A stretch of DNA of 64,000 nucleotides from Fusibacter sp963666805 (GTDB lineage Bacteria > Bacillota > Clostridia > Peptostreptococcales > Acidaminobacteraceae). The notes below the pieces were generated by a model. The model was not told where the DNA came from and searched no databases. It was given only the letters and a program-made list of their open reading frames with translations. Positions 16,833 to 25,399 of the stretch are shown piece by piece. The position numbers and the translations under genes are program-made. Location of the stretch: the NCBI GenBank assembly GCA_963666805.2, contig CAXXWR010000006.1:930001-994000 (forward strand), in the 5' to 3' direction. Each line of letters opens with the position of its first letter. Position 1 is the stretch's first letter.

Positions 16833-16848
16833 TGGCATTGTTCTTGCA
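16833..16848 (+). promoter_or_regulatory. Sigma-54 (RpoN) type -24/-12 promoter of the liv operon
   Basis: TGGCAT-5 nt-TTGCA, with the invariant GG and GC exactly 10 nt apart. It is 62 bp before the start of livH. The match is one base from the TGGCAC-N5-TTGC consensus. Confidence 0.7.
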
Positions 16849-16909
16849 ATTATACAAGTTACACACGTAAAATGTGGGGTTTGACATAAGTGAACAAAGG
16901 AGGTTCATA

Positions 16910-17782
16910 ATGGATTTATTTTTACAGAACATTGTGGGCGGCTTGCAATCGGCAAGTATGTATGGATTAGCAGCTCTAGGGCTTGTACTTATCTATAGGA
17001 CCACAGGTGTTATCAACTTTGCACAGGGCGAGCTTGGCATGTTTCATGCATTTGTTGCCGCTTGGCTATACGCCGCAGGTGTTCCGTTTATTTTTGCCAT
17101 TCTGATCACGCTCATCATAGCAGGTATCGTAGGCTTCTTAATTGAGTGGGGCATCATGCGTCACGCAGTTAAGGTAGACGCTCTTGGTAAGATGATTATG
17201 ACGATGGGATTTGTAATGATCGCACAGGGGCTAGCGCCTATGCTATTTGGTAACAATCCACTCTATTTACCAAAACTTTTGAAAGGGGACCCAATCATTA
17301 TTGGGGGTGTCTCTATTTTACCTAATACGATACTTATTATTGGTATTACAGTGGGCATCATGGCAGCACTCTTCTATGTACTTCAAAAGTCGAAATGGGG
17401 ATTGGCGATTAGAGTAACAGCAGAAAACGTTCAAACAGCTAAATTAATGGGCGTACCTACACGACTTGTTTCTATGGCGATTTGGACTATTGCAACAGCG
17501 CTTGGCGCACTTGCTGCAATAATGGTAGCACCACTTACAACGGTAAGTGTCACAATGATGGCAGATATCCATCTGAAAGCATTTATCTCATCCGTATTAG
17601 GAGGATTTGCTACTTTCTACGGACCGGTTGTCGGCGCATTTATTATTGGGATTCTCAATAATGTGATTGGTTTCTATATTTCATCAAAATGGGCAACAGC
17701 AATACTTTATGTATTCATCCTTCTTATTTTGATTGTAAAACCAACAGGCATCTTTGGGAAAAAACATATTAAGAAAGTGTAG
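16910..17782 (+). CDS. livH: Branched-chain amino acid ABC transporter permease, LivH type
   Basis: Membrane permease of the HAAT family with about eight helices in 290 residues. The motif LIYRTTGVINFAQGELGMFHAF near the N-terminus and the permease-loop segment GLAIRVTAENVQTAKLMGVPT are characteristic. The start at 16910 was chosen because AAAGGAGG ends six bases upstream; an earlier in-frame ATG at 16874 has no such site. It is the first gene of livHMGFK. Substrates in this family are Leu, Ile and Val but also other amino acids, short amides or urea, so the label is by family only. Confidence 0.92.
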   Translation: MDLFLQNIVGGLQSASMYGLAALGLVLIYRTTGVINFAQGELGMFHAFVAAWLYAAGVPFIFAILITLIIAGIVGFLIEWGIMRHAVKVDALGKMIMTMGFVMIAQGLAPMLFGNNPLYLPKLLKGDPIIIGGVSILPNTILIIGITVGIMAALFYVLQKSKWGLAIRVTAENVQTAKLMGVPTRLVSMAIWTIATALGALAAIMVAPLTTVSVTMMADIHLKAFISSVLGGFATFYGPVVGAFIIGILNNVIGFYISSKWATAILYVFILLILIVKPTGIFGKKHIKKV

Positions 17783-17791
17783 GTGTAGATC

Positions 17792-18784
17792 GTGCAATTC
17801 ATCAAGAAGAAACAGATACAATATATTATTTTTGGAATCATCGCGATTATCATACCGATTTTGATGCAGGCCAAAGGATCAACGATTACTTTACTTGCTT
17901 CAATAGGAATTGTGGCAATTGCAACATTGGGCTTTAATATCTTACTTGGATATTCTGGACAGATTTCTCTAGGACATGGGGCATTTATGGGTCTTGGAGC
18001 ATATGTTTCAGCTTATATCGTATCGCAATTAGAGTTGCCATTTTTATTAGCCATCGTTCTTTCAGCAATTATCCCTTTTTTAGTTGGGTTTTTACTTGGA
18101 TTAATTGCTCTTAGATTAGAAGGCCATTATTTAGCAATTGCGACCTTAGGTTTTGCAGTTGTTATTGAAGAACTTTTCGCTGAATTCTCAGATTTTACAG
18201 GCGGATGGTCAGGAACACGTTCAACATATCCAGTTATTTTAGGATACAAATTTGATAAATTAAGTGTCTACATTCTAGTCATTGCTGTTCTTGTTTTACT
18301 GATGATTTTATCATATAACTTTTTAAAATCATCGACAGGTCGTGCACTTGTAGCAATGAAGAAAAGTGAACATGCTTCTCAAGCGATGGGTGTTAGTATG
18401 TTCAAATACAAATTATTAGCGTTCTCCATTAGTACGATGTATGCAGGAATCGCAGGTAGCTTATACATGCACTTCTTCAGATTCTCTGAACCTAAAATGT
18501 GGGGGATTGCATTATCACTTGATTTATTAGGTGCTGCCGTAATTGGCGGACTTGGAACAATTGGTGGGGCAGTATTAGGGGTTGCATTCCTTAAGTTATT
18601 ACCAACCATTCTTCAAATGGTTCCTATACTTGGTGACATTGATGGCCTTTCATTTGTCTTAACAGGTGTTGCGATGGTTGTGTTTGTTATGTTCTATCCA
18701 AAAGGACTTATCAATATTCCAAATGACATCTTAACAATGATTCGAAAGAAGCAAAGCAAAGGAAAAGAGGAGGTTAAGTCATGA
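17792..18784 (+). CDS. livM: Branched-chain amino acid ABC transporter permease, LivM type
   Basis: Second permease, 330 residues, about nine to ten helices. GYSGQISLGHGAFMGLGAY and the loop GRALVAMKKSEHASQAMGVSMFKYKLLAF identify the LivM branch. It begins with GTG 9 bp after livH, with AGGTG as ribosome site. The last codon overlaps the livG start by 4 bp (ATGA). The C-terminus is lysine-rich and cytoplasmic. Confidence 0.93.
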   Translation: MQFIKKKQIQYIIFGIIAIIIPILMQAKGSTITLLASIGIVAIATLGFNILLGYSGQISLGHGAFMGLGAYVSAYIVSQLELPFLLAIVLSAIIPFLVGFLLGLIALRLEGHYLAIATLGFAVVIEELFAEFSDFTGGWSGTRSTYPVILGYKFDKLSVYILVIAVLVLLMILSYNFLKSSTGRALVAMKKSEHASQAMGVSMFKYKLLAFSISTMYAGIAGSLYMHFFRFSEPKMWGIALSLDLLGAAVIGGLGTIGGAVLGVAFLKLLPTILQMVPILGDIDGLSFVLTGVAMVVFVMFYPKGLINIPNDILTMIRKKQSKGKEEVKS

Positions 18785-19578
18785 GTTCAGTCTTAAAAGT
18801 AGAAAACCTCTCGATTAGTTTCGGTGGCTTAAAAGCGGTCGATGACTTAAGTTTTGAAATAGGCGAAAATATGATCTATGGCCTTATTGGTCCAAATGGT
18901 GCAGGTAAAACAACGGTTTTTAACTGTATTACAAAATTTTATACACCTAATACAGGGACGGTTACATTTAAAACAAATAAGGGCGAAACTGTCAATTTAT
19001 TAGATTATAATGTACATCAAATTATTCCACTTGGATTGGCAAGGACGTTCCAAAATGTCGAGCTTATTAGTGACTTGAGTATTATTGATAATCTACTGAT
19101 TGGTGCACATTCACAATATAAGACTTCTGTATTGCAACAGGCATTACAAACGCCAAGAGCGCGTAAAGAAGAGAAAGAACTGAGAGCAAGGGCAATGGAA
19201 ATTCTCACTCAGTTAAAACTAGCCGACAAGGCAGAAGAAATTGCAGGATCTCAACCTTATGGCGTACTTAAGAATGTAGAACTTGCGAGAACCTTGATGA
19301 GTAATCCAAAACTCATCATTATTGATGAACCTGCAGCAGGGCTTAATGAGACAGAAACAGAAGCATTGGCTAAAACTATTCGCTTTATTAGAGATACTTA
19401 TCAATGTTCAGTATTAATGGTTGAGCATGATATGGGGCTTGTTATGAGTACATGTGAACGTATTTGTGCCATTAACTTTGGTAAAAAATTAGCAGAGGGA
19501 ACACCTGATGAAATTAAAAATAATAAAAGTGTTCAAGAGGCTTATTTAGGAAAGGATGAAGAAGATGCTGAAGCTTAG
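18781..19578 (+). CDS. livG: Branched-chain amino acid ABC transporter ATPase, LivG type
   Basis: A 265-residue ATPase. Walker A is GPNGAGKTT, the Q-loop is in LARTFQNVELI, and Walker B is LIIIDEPAAGLNETE; the switch His is in VLMVEHDMGLV. The usual LSYGQQ signature is changed: the sequence reads AGSQPYGVLKNVELARTL, so SxPYGxLKxVE replaces LSYGxQRRLE. That variant is known among LivG proteins. The extra helical insert after the Q-loop (about residues 95-150) is the hallmark of LivG compared with LivF. It overlaps livM by 4 bp and runs 14 bp into livF. Confidence 0.93.
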   Translation: MSSVLKVENLSISFGGLKAVDDLSFEIGENMIYGLIGPNGAGKTTVFNCITKFYTPNTGTVTFKTNKGETVNLLDYNVHQIIPLGLARTFQNVELISDLSIIDNLLIGAHSQYKTSVLQQALQTPRARKEEKELRARAMEILTQLKLADKAEEIAGSQPYGVLKNVELARTLMSNPKLIIIDEPAAGLNETETEALAKTIRFIRDTYQCSVLMVEHDMGLVMSTCERICAINFGKKLAEGTPDEIKNNKSVQEAYLGKDEEDAEA

Positions 19579-20275
19579 TAATATTAAAGCATCATACGGC
19601 AATATTAAAGCAGTAAAGGGCATTGATATTAAAGTACCAGATGGCAAAATCGTTGCGCTTCTTGGTTCAAATGGTGCAGGTAAAACGACAACCCTTAAAG
19701 CTATTTCTGGGATGATGACGCTTGATGAAGGCTCAATTGATTTAGATGGAGAAGAACTTCGAGGGATCTCTCCTGAAAAAATTACGGGTAAAGGGATTGT
19801 TCAGAGTCCAGAGGGAAGACAAATCTTTATTTCTTTGACTGTAGAAGAAAATTTAAGAGTCGGTGCATTTACTGAAAAAAGCAAATCGGCTATAGAGCAA
19901 AGAATGAAAAGTGTTTTCGAATATTTTCCAAGGCTTGAAGAGAGAAGAAAACAGATTGCAGGGACACTTTCGGGGGGCGAGCAGCAGATGCTTGCCATAG
20001 GGAGAGCTTTAATGGCAAATCCTAAAGTGTTATTACTGGATGAACCGTCACTGGGACTTGCACCTCTTATTGTTAAGGATATATTTAAAATTGTTAAAAG
20101 ACTTAACGAAGAAGGCGTTACTATATTAATCGTTGAGCAAAATGCACTTCAAACCCTTAAAATTGCGGATTATGCGTATGTCATGGAAACAGGAAAAGTG
20201 ATTTTAGAGGGCAAAGGATCTGATTTGCTACAAGATGAGAAAGTAGTTGAAGCTTATCTTGGAGGAAATAAATAA
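19565..20275 (+). CDS. livF: Branched-chain amino acid ABC transporter ATPase, LivF type
   Basis: Second ATPase, 236 residues. Walker A GSNGAGKTTTLKAI, Q-loop VQSPEGRQIF, signature TLSGGEQQMLAIGRAL, Walker B LLLDEPSLGLAP and switch His replaced by Gln-Asn in LIVEQNAL, which is normal for LivF (EQN). The ATG at 19565 was preferred to 19556 because AAGG lies eight bases before it and because the protein then starts MLKLSNI as in the family. It overlaps the end of livG. Confidence 0.93.
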   Translation: MLKLSNIKASYGNIKAVKGIDIKVPDGKIVALLGSNGAGKTTTLKAISGMMTLDEGSIDLDGEELRGISPEKITGKGIVQSPEGRQIFISLTVEENLRVGAFTEKSKSAIEQRMKSVFEYFPRLEERRKQIAGTLSGGEQQMLAIGRALMANPKVLLLDEPSLGLAPLIVKDIFKIVKRLNEEGVTILIVEQNALQTLKIADYAYVMETGKVILEGKGSDLLQDEKVVEAYLGGNK

Positions 20276-20307
20276 GCAATTATTGAATTATTTGGGAGGA
20301 GAAAAGA

Positions 20308-21630
20308 ATGAATTTGAAAAAATCATTAGTGATGATGTTAGTACTCGCTTTAGTAGCGATGGCGTTCGTAGGTTGCGGTGGCGATTCATCAAACGATATG
20401 TCTGATGACAATAATACACCAGCAAGTTCTAACGATGGCAACGGGGATTCAGATGATAATTCAGGCCAAGCGTCTGAAGAAGTGGCACAAGGTGTTACTG
20501 ATGACACTATTTTAATTGGTAACAGTGCAGCAACAAGTGGTGCTTTTGCACCAATCGGTTTACCTTTCATTCACGGTATCGAAGCATACCTTAATGATGT
20601 CAACAACGAAGGTGGCGTAGATGGTAGAAAAATCGAATTCATTCATTATGATGATGAATTTGATCCAGCGTTAACTTCTCAATATCTTGAAAAATTAGTT
20701 TATGAAGATGAAGTATTTGCGATTGTAGGTCACTTTGGCTCACCATGTATCGCAGCAACACTTCAAGATTTAGAAGACAGTGGTATTCCTTCAGTTTACT
20801 TTGCAGGTGGTGTAGCTGGTCTTTATTCTACTGATGATCCAGATAGAAACATTTATCCAGTTCAACCAATTTACTCTTATGAAGGTAAAATTATGGCTGC
20901 TTACGCAGTTAACTATTTTGATTCAACCAATGTAGCGATTATCTACACAAACAATGAAGCGGGGATCAACACATTTGAAGGGATTGAAGAACAATTAAAT
21001 GAATACAGTAACATTAATGTTGTAGCTGAAGAATCAGTTGCTCCAGGACTTACTGATGCCACTGCACAAGTATTAAAAGTGAAAGATGCTAAACCAGATG
21101 TTATTATTATCCCATCACTTTCAGCAGAATTAGCACCAATCCTTAAAACAATGGAACAACAAGGTTTAACTGATATTCCAGTTGTAACAACTTACTCAAA
21201 TGTATCAAGTGTATTTGTTGATTCAAACTATAACGAAGCACCAAATGCAATGAATAATCTTTATGGCCTTGGCTGGGTTGACCTTGAAGGTAACCCAGAA
21301 GTTTGGGACGATTTTGTTGCAAATATGAATGAACTTGGTTATGATGATGAATTAAATGCTTATTCAGCAACAGGCTGGATTGCAGGTCACTTCTTCACTG
21401 AAGGTGTAAGAAGAGTCGCTGCTGATGGTAAAACATTAACATGGGCAAACTACATGGATGCACTTGAAGAAGCACCAATCCTTAACCCATTTGGTGGTGA
21501 AATTAACTACGCTGATGGTATGAGAACAGGTACACAACAAATGGTACTTTCAAAAGTTGATCCAGATGCAGAATCAAAATGGACTGCAGTAACAGGATTC
21601 AACGGGATTGATGATTTAGATAAAAAATAA
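20308..21630 (+). CDS. Branched-chain amino acid type ABC transporter substrate-binding lipoprotein
   Basis: A 440-residue periplasmic-binding-type protein of the LivK/Leu-Ile-Val family (type I fold). The signal peptide ends in the lipobox AFVGC (Cys near residue 23), followed by a 40-residue Asp/Asn/Ser/Gly linker. The mature domain starts near VTDDTILIGNSAATSGAFAP, with the ligand-loop region VGHFGSPCIAATLQDLE in which a serine would contact the amino acid carboxylate. It sits directly after livF behind GGGAGG and completes the transporter. The specificity cannot be told. Confidence 0.93.
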   Translation: MNLKKSLVMMLVLALVAMAFVGCGGDSSNDMSDDNNTPASSNDGNGDSDDNSGQASEEVAQGVTDDTILIGNSAATSGAFAPIGLPFIHGIEAYLNDVNNEGGVDGRKIEFIHYDDEFDPALTSQYLEKLVYEDEVFAIVGHFGSPCIAATLQDLEDSGIPSVYFAGGVAGLYSTDDPDRNIYPVQPIYSYEGKIMAAYAVNYFDSTNVAIIYTNNEAGINTFEGIEEQLNEYSNINVVAEESVAPGLTDATAQVLKVKDAKPDVIIIPSLSAELAPILKTMEQQGLTDIPVVTTYSNVSSVFVDSNYNEAPNAMNNLYGLGWVDLEGNPEVWDDFVANMNELGYDDELNAYSATGWIAGHFFTEGVRRVAADGKTLTWANYMDALEEAPILNPFGGEINYADGMRTGTQQMVLSKVDPDAESKWTAVTGFNGIDDLDKK

Positions 21631-21655
21631 GAACGACAACTCAACTTTTATACAC

Positions 21656-21687
21656 TAGAAACTCAGCACACCCATGCTGGGTTTCTA
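21656..21687 (+). terminator. Long hairpin between the binding protein and the hydrolase genes
   Basis: Arms TAGAAACTCAGCA and TGCTGGGTTTCTA (one G-T pair) with a 6-base loop, but no U run. It could protect the transporter mRNA 3' end or reduce expression of the two hydrolases rather than fully terminate. Confidence 0.5.
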
Positions 21688-21709
21688 AACCATTTATGAG
21701 GTGGATGAC

Positions 21710-22597
21710 ATGATTGATTATGAATTCAAAAAAATGCAAATTGGCAATGAAATATTAGCTTATCGTGAATGTGGTAAAGGCGATAAAGTTTTACTTTTGG
21801 TACATGGTAATATGTCTTCTTCGATGTTTTTTGATGAGTTAATGGAAGCCCTTGAAGATGACTATAAAATGTATGCAGTAGATTTAAGAGGTTTTGGTCA
21901 ATCTTCATACCATGAAAGATTTGATAGCTTAACAGAACTCAGTGAAGATTTAGAAGTTTTTGTAGACAAATTAAGACTAAAAGATTTTGAAATGCTAGGT
22001 TGGTCAACAGGCGGAGGCATTGTCATGCAATTTGCTGCAGACAATCCTGAACTCGTTAAGAGACTGATTTTAGTAGAAAGTGTTGGCATAAAAGGTTATC
22101 CTATCTTTAAGAAAAATGAAAAAGGAGAACCTATTCTGACTGAGCTTTGTATGACCAAAGAAGAAATTGCAAATGATCCTATTCAAGTTGCACCTGTTTT
22201 AAATGCCATTGCCAACAAGGATAAAGCTTTTTATAAAGCACTTTGGGATGGTGCAATCTTTACAGAAGGGCATTATCCAAGTCCTGAAAAATATGACATG
22301 TATATTGAAGAGATGCTTTTACAACGCAATCTAGTAGATATTGACTATTCGTTAACGCGTTTCAATATTTCTAATCAACACAATGGTTATTCAGAAGGTT
22401 CAGGTGCAGTTGAAAAAATTAAATGCCATGTTGATATTATTGAAGGCAAAGGAGACTTAGTCGTTCCTATGGAAATGGCACAAGGAATCAATGAAGGCTT
22501 GAAATGTTCTAAAAAATTGCACTTGCTAGAAAACTCAGCACACAATCCAATGGTAGATTCACTTGACAAATTAGTAGCGATTATTAAGGAGTTTTAA
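21710..22597 (+). CDS. Alpha/beta hydrolase
   Basis: A 295-residue cytoplasmic alpha/beta-fold hydrolase. Oxyanion segment LVHGNMSSS, nucleophile elbow GWSTGG (catalytic Ser), and C-terminal ENSAHNPMVD with the catalytic His; an acid in the GKGDLVV strand completes the triad. Start chosen at 21710, five bases after GAGGTGG; a GTG at 21701 in the same frame would overlap that site. It follows the liv operon after a hairpin without U run, and ends one base before the next hydrolase, so the two are coexpressed. The substrate is unknown; an acyl or amide hydrolase acting on an imported compound is only a guess. Confidence 0.85.
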   Translation: MIDYEFKKMQIGNEILAYRECGKGDKVLLLVHGNMSSSMFFDELMEALEDDYKMYAVDLRGFGQSSYHERFDSLTELSEDLEVFVDKLRLKDFEMLGWSTGGGIVMQFAADNPELVKRLILVESVGIKGYPIFKKNEKGEPILTELCMTKEEIANDPIQVAPVLNAIANKDKAFYKALWDGAIFTEGHYPSPEKYDMYIEEMLLQRNLVDIDYSLTRFNISNQHNGYSEGSGAVEKIKCHVDIIEGKGDLVVPMEMAQGINEGLKCSKKLHLLENSAHNPMVDSLDKLVAIIKEF

Positions 22598-22598
22598 T

Positions 22599-23420
22599 AT
22601 GGCAACTTTCAAACATATGGATAAAGATATTTACTATGAAGTACATGGCGATAGTGAGACAACCCTAGTTGTACTTAACGGTATTATGATGAGTACAGCG
22701 AGTTGGCAAGCCTTTATGCCTCATTTAAAAAAACATTATAAAGTGGTGTTAGTGGATTTTCACGATCAAGGGAAATCTGAATTTATGGATGAGGACTATT
22801 CCAATGATATTCAAGTAGATGTTGTACTCGAATTAATGAAATTACTCGATTTAAAAGAAGTTGTTTTAATGGGGATTTCTTATGGTGGTGAAATCGCCAT
22901 GAGACTTGCTATTAAAGATGCTTCAAGGCTAAAACAACTTATATTATCCAATACAACCGCTTATACCAATCAGCAGCTAAAAGCAATCGGTGAAAACTGG
23001 ATTTATGCTGCTCAAACGCATGATGGTGCCCAGTTCTTTAAAGCGACGATTCCGCCCATTTATTCTATGGGTTTTTATGAGAATCATATAGAGTGGTTGA
23101 CCAATAGAGAAAAACTCTTTATCAGTGCTTTTAGTCATGAATGGTATGACGGCTTTATCCGTTTGGTCAACAGTGCCGAAAACCATGATGTGAGAGATCA
23201 AATCCATCAAATTGAAGTGCCTACACTTGTCATTAGTGCTGATGAAGATATTATCACGCCGTTACCTTGTCAGTATGAACTCATGGCGGCACTTAAAAAT
23301 GCCCACCATGTAGAACTTAAAAACTGTGGTCATGCATCAATGTATGAACAACCAACAGCTTTTATGACCGCAGTCAATGGATTTATCAAGACCAATAATG
23401 ATGATTTTAATATTTTATAA
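22599..23420 (+). CDS. Alpha/beta hydrolase
   Basis: A 273-residue alpha/beta hydrolase distinct from its upstream neighbour. NGIMMSTASW replaces the usual HG oxyanion motif, the nucleophile elbow is GISYGG, and the triad acid and His lie in SADEDIITPL and NCGHASMYEQP. It resembles the MenH/3-oxoadipate enol-lactonase group in outline. AAGGAG inside the end of the previous gene provides the ribosome site. A strong terminator follows, closing the transcription unit that begins with livH. Confidence 0.85.
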   Translation: MATFKHMDKDIYYEVHGDSETTLVVLNGIMMSTASWQAFMPHLKKHYKVVLVDFHDQGKSEFMDEDYSNDIQVDVVLELMKLLDLKEVVLMGISYGGEIAMRLAIKDASRLKQLILSNTTAYTNQQLKAIGENWIYAAQTHDGAQFFKATIPPIYSMGFYENHIEWLTNREKLFISAFSHEWYDGFIRLVNSAENHDVRDQIHQIEVPTLVISADEDIITPLPCQYELMAALKNAHHVELKNCGHASMYEQPTAFMTAVNGFIKTNNDDFNIL

Positions 23421-23469
23421 AAAGGGATAATTTATTGATTTTAACTTAATAGTGAAGAGGTAAATGCAT

Positions 23470-23526
23470 AAAAGATGTGATGGTAAAACTCAAATCTATT
23501 TTGAGAATCACATCTTTTTTTATTTT
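23470..23526 (+). terminator. Intrinsic terminator after the second hydrolase
   Basis: Outer arms AAAGATGTGAT and ATCACATCTTT enclose an inner CTCAAA/TTTTGAG stem and are followed by a run of seven T. Confidence 0.85.
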
Positions 23527-23654
23527 TTTGAAAAAGTGTTACCGAAAATAATCCCTCGCTTCGTATAACATAGTGAAGACCACTTGATGGCGATTCATAG
23601 AGAATAGACATTTAAAATGAAATTGATGATTTAAAAATATGAAGGAGGATTAAT

Positions 23655-24665
23655 ATGAAAAAGTTTTCAATCGTAATGGTAATGGTACTTGTACTTGTCA
23701 CAGCGCTTCCAACTTTTGCGGCGCCAAACAAAAATAAAGAAAAGAATAATAATGGTGATAAAGAGGGCTTGCCATATGGACTTGAAAAGAGAGAAACACT
23801 CCCTTATGGATTAGATAAAAAAGAAGTTCTCCCTTATGGTCTCCAAAAGAGAATTGAAGAGGCTAAAGATGATGAACAAGATCAAGAGACCGGTGATGTT
23901 GAAGCACAACTTACGATACTAAGTGATTTAGTAGAGCGTGCAAATGGTCTTATTGCAGCTTACGATGATGAAGAGGCTTATGCAGTTCAAATAACTGCAC
24001 TTGAAACTGCTGTCAACCAAGCTGAAAATGTTTTATCAGCAGAAGAACCCAGTCTTGAAGTGATTAATAATAATATTGATAATCTTGAGCTTAAGATTGA
24101 AAATTTAAGTAAAGTTAAATTAGCGACGGAAGATGAAATAAACGCTTTAAAAGAAAAAATAACAGCAAGTATAGGTTCACTAAGTCAAATGACCTTTGAT
24201 GGAGAACAAGGTAACTTCCCTGAAGCGTCAGATGTTACCATCAAAGCATTCTTAACAGATACTTTAGCAAGCATTGATGAAACAACGACAAGTTACGATG
24301 TTCAAACAGCAATGACTCAAATAGATACTTTGATGAATGATTTATTAAATGAAAAGTTAGCGACTGTAGAAGATATTAATTATTTCAATACAGAGGTAAC
24401 AGGTTTAAAGACAGAGCTTGATACCTGGTTAGAAGCAGATGAAGACTTAACATTATTCGCTAATGATGCTTTTGTTGCATACTACAAGTTGATTTACTTT
24501 AAAGACACTTATGAACAAGAGGCACTTGTGAATTTAGGAGAATTAGAGACGAACTTAACTGAAATTCAAGACTTAAGAGCGGCGTATCTTAAAAGTTTAG
24601 AACCTGTAGCAGAAGAGACCAATGATGAGTCTACAGAGGATGCAAGTGATGAAACACAAGATTAA
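23655..24665 (+). CDS. Secreted protein with LPYGL decapeptide repeats, linked to SigI/RsgI
   Basis: A 336-residue exported protein that I do not recognise as a named family. A signal peptide with cleavage after TFA (about residue 22) is followed by a Lys/Asn linker, three tandem decapeptides (residues 39-68: LPYGLEKRET and two variants), then about 230 residues of mostly helical, acidic sequence with possible coiled-coil periodicity, and an Asp/Glu/Thr-rich tail. There is no lipobox, sorting signal or transmembrane helix after the signal peptide. A consensus AGGAGG precedes the start. No terminator separates it from sigI 85 bp downstream, so it is probably part of the same regulon, perhaps as envelope sensor or effector. 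Confidence 0.75.
   Translation: MKKFSIVMVMVLVLVTALPTFAAPNKNKEKNNNGDKEGLPYGLEKRETLPYGLDKKEVLPYGLQKRIEEAKDDEQDQETGDVEAQLTILSDLVERANGLIAAYDDEEAYAVQITALETAVNQAENVLSAEEPSLEVINNNIDNLELKIENLSKVKLATEDEINALKEKITASIGSLSQMTFDGEQGNFPEASDVTIKAFLTDTLASIDETTTSYDVQTAMTQIDTLMNDLLNEKLATVEDINYFNTEVTGLKTELDTWLEADEDLTLFANDAFVAYYKLIYFKDTYEQEALVNLGELETNLTEIQDLRAAYLKSLEPVAEETNDESTEDASDETQD
23769..23858 (+). repeat. Three 30-bp coding repeats (LPYGLxKxEx)
   Basis: Three in-frame copies encode LPYGLEKRET, LPYGLDKKEV and LPYGLQKRIE. The DNA copies differ at many third positions, so the protein repeat has been kept while the DNA diverged. Confidence 0.85.
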
Positions 24666-24750
24666 ACAGGGGCGTATTTGATCTTATGTTAGAATAGGAT
24701 GATAGCTTAGATCATTTGAGGGTATTTCTCATATATGGAGCGTGACACGT

Positions 24751-25395
24751 ATGGATATAATGACGATTAAACATAATAAAAAAATGAGAAATGCTTATAT
24801 TAAAGAAAAAATACCCTTTGTAATACACATGGTATCAGTAACAATGGGGCGCTATATTGAAACTGAAAATGACATTGAGTTCAGTATCGGTTTGGTGGCC
24901 CTCAATGATGCCATTGATACATATGACGCCTCAAAAGGGACTTTTGAAACCTATGCGGGGACGATCATTAAAAATCGTATTATTGATGAAATGCGCAAGG
25001 GGTATCAGGAGCCTGTGGATTACCATGAAGAGGCTTTGATAACGTCTGAGTCAGATGTAGACCTTAAGATAGAAATCAATGAATACAGTGACAAGCTCAA
25101 GCAATTTGGAATGACATTTGATGATCTGGTTTCCTGTTCACCCAATCATCAAGATACCCGAGTCAGAGCCATAAGCCTTTCTTGTCAAATATCAAAAGAT
25201 CATGACATTGTAAGGCGTATTCTGGAAAAACTTAAACTACCCGTTGGTGAAATTGTCAAGAAAATCAGAGAAACAAGACGTTTTATTTATGCTCATAAAG
25301 CGTATATTTTAGGAACATCACTTATTTACATTTATGATTTTTCTCAATTAAGAGATTGGATAGAATCTGTACGAGGACATGACAAGAAGGAGTAA
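24751..25395 (+). CDS. sigI: SigI-type RNA polymerase sigma factor
   Basis: A 214-residue sigma-70 relative of the SigI group. The N-terminal half has the SigI version of region 2 (EFSIGLVALNDAIDTYDASKG and FETYAGTIIKNRIIDEMRK); the C-terminal half has the SigI-C domain, ending with RRFIYAHKAYILGTSLIYIYDF, instead of a classical region 4. Start chosen at 24751, ten bases after GGAG; GTG 24742 is too close to that site. The product is held by the RsgI-type membrane protein encoded next, 4 bp downstream. In Bacillus SigI responds to heat and cell-wall state; in cellulolytic clostridia to polysaccharides. Confidence 0.88.
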   Translation: MDIMTIKHNKKMRNAYIKEKIPFVIHMVSVTMGRYIETENDIEFSIGLVALNDAIDTYDASKGTFETYAGTIIKNRIIDEMRKGYQEPVDYHEEALITSESDVDLKIEINEYSDKLKQFGMTFDDLVSCSPNHQDTRVRAISLSCQISKDHDIVRRILEKLKLPVGEIVKKIRETRRFIYAHKAYILGTSLIYIYDFSQLRDWIESVRGHDKKE

Positions 25396-25399
25396 TACC

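Noticed and set aside
16701..16889. A 62-codon frame before livH
   Set aside because: It overlaps the palindromes and the -24/-12 promoter and has no ribosome site.
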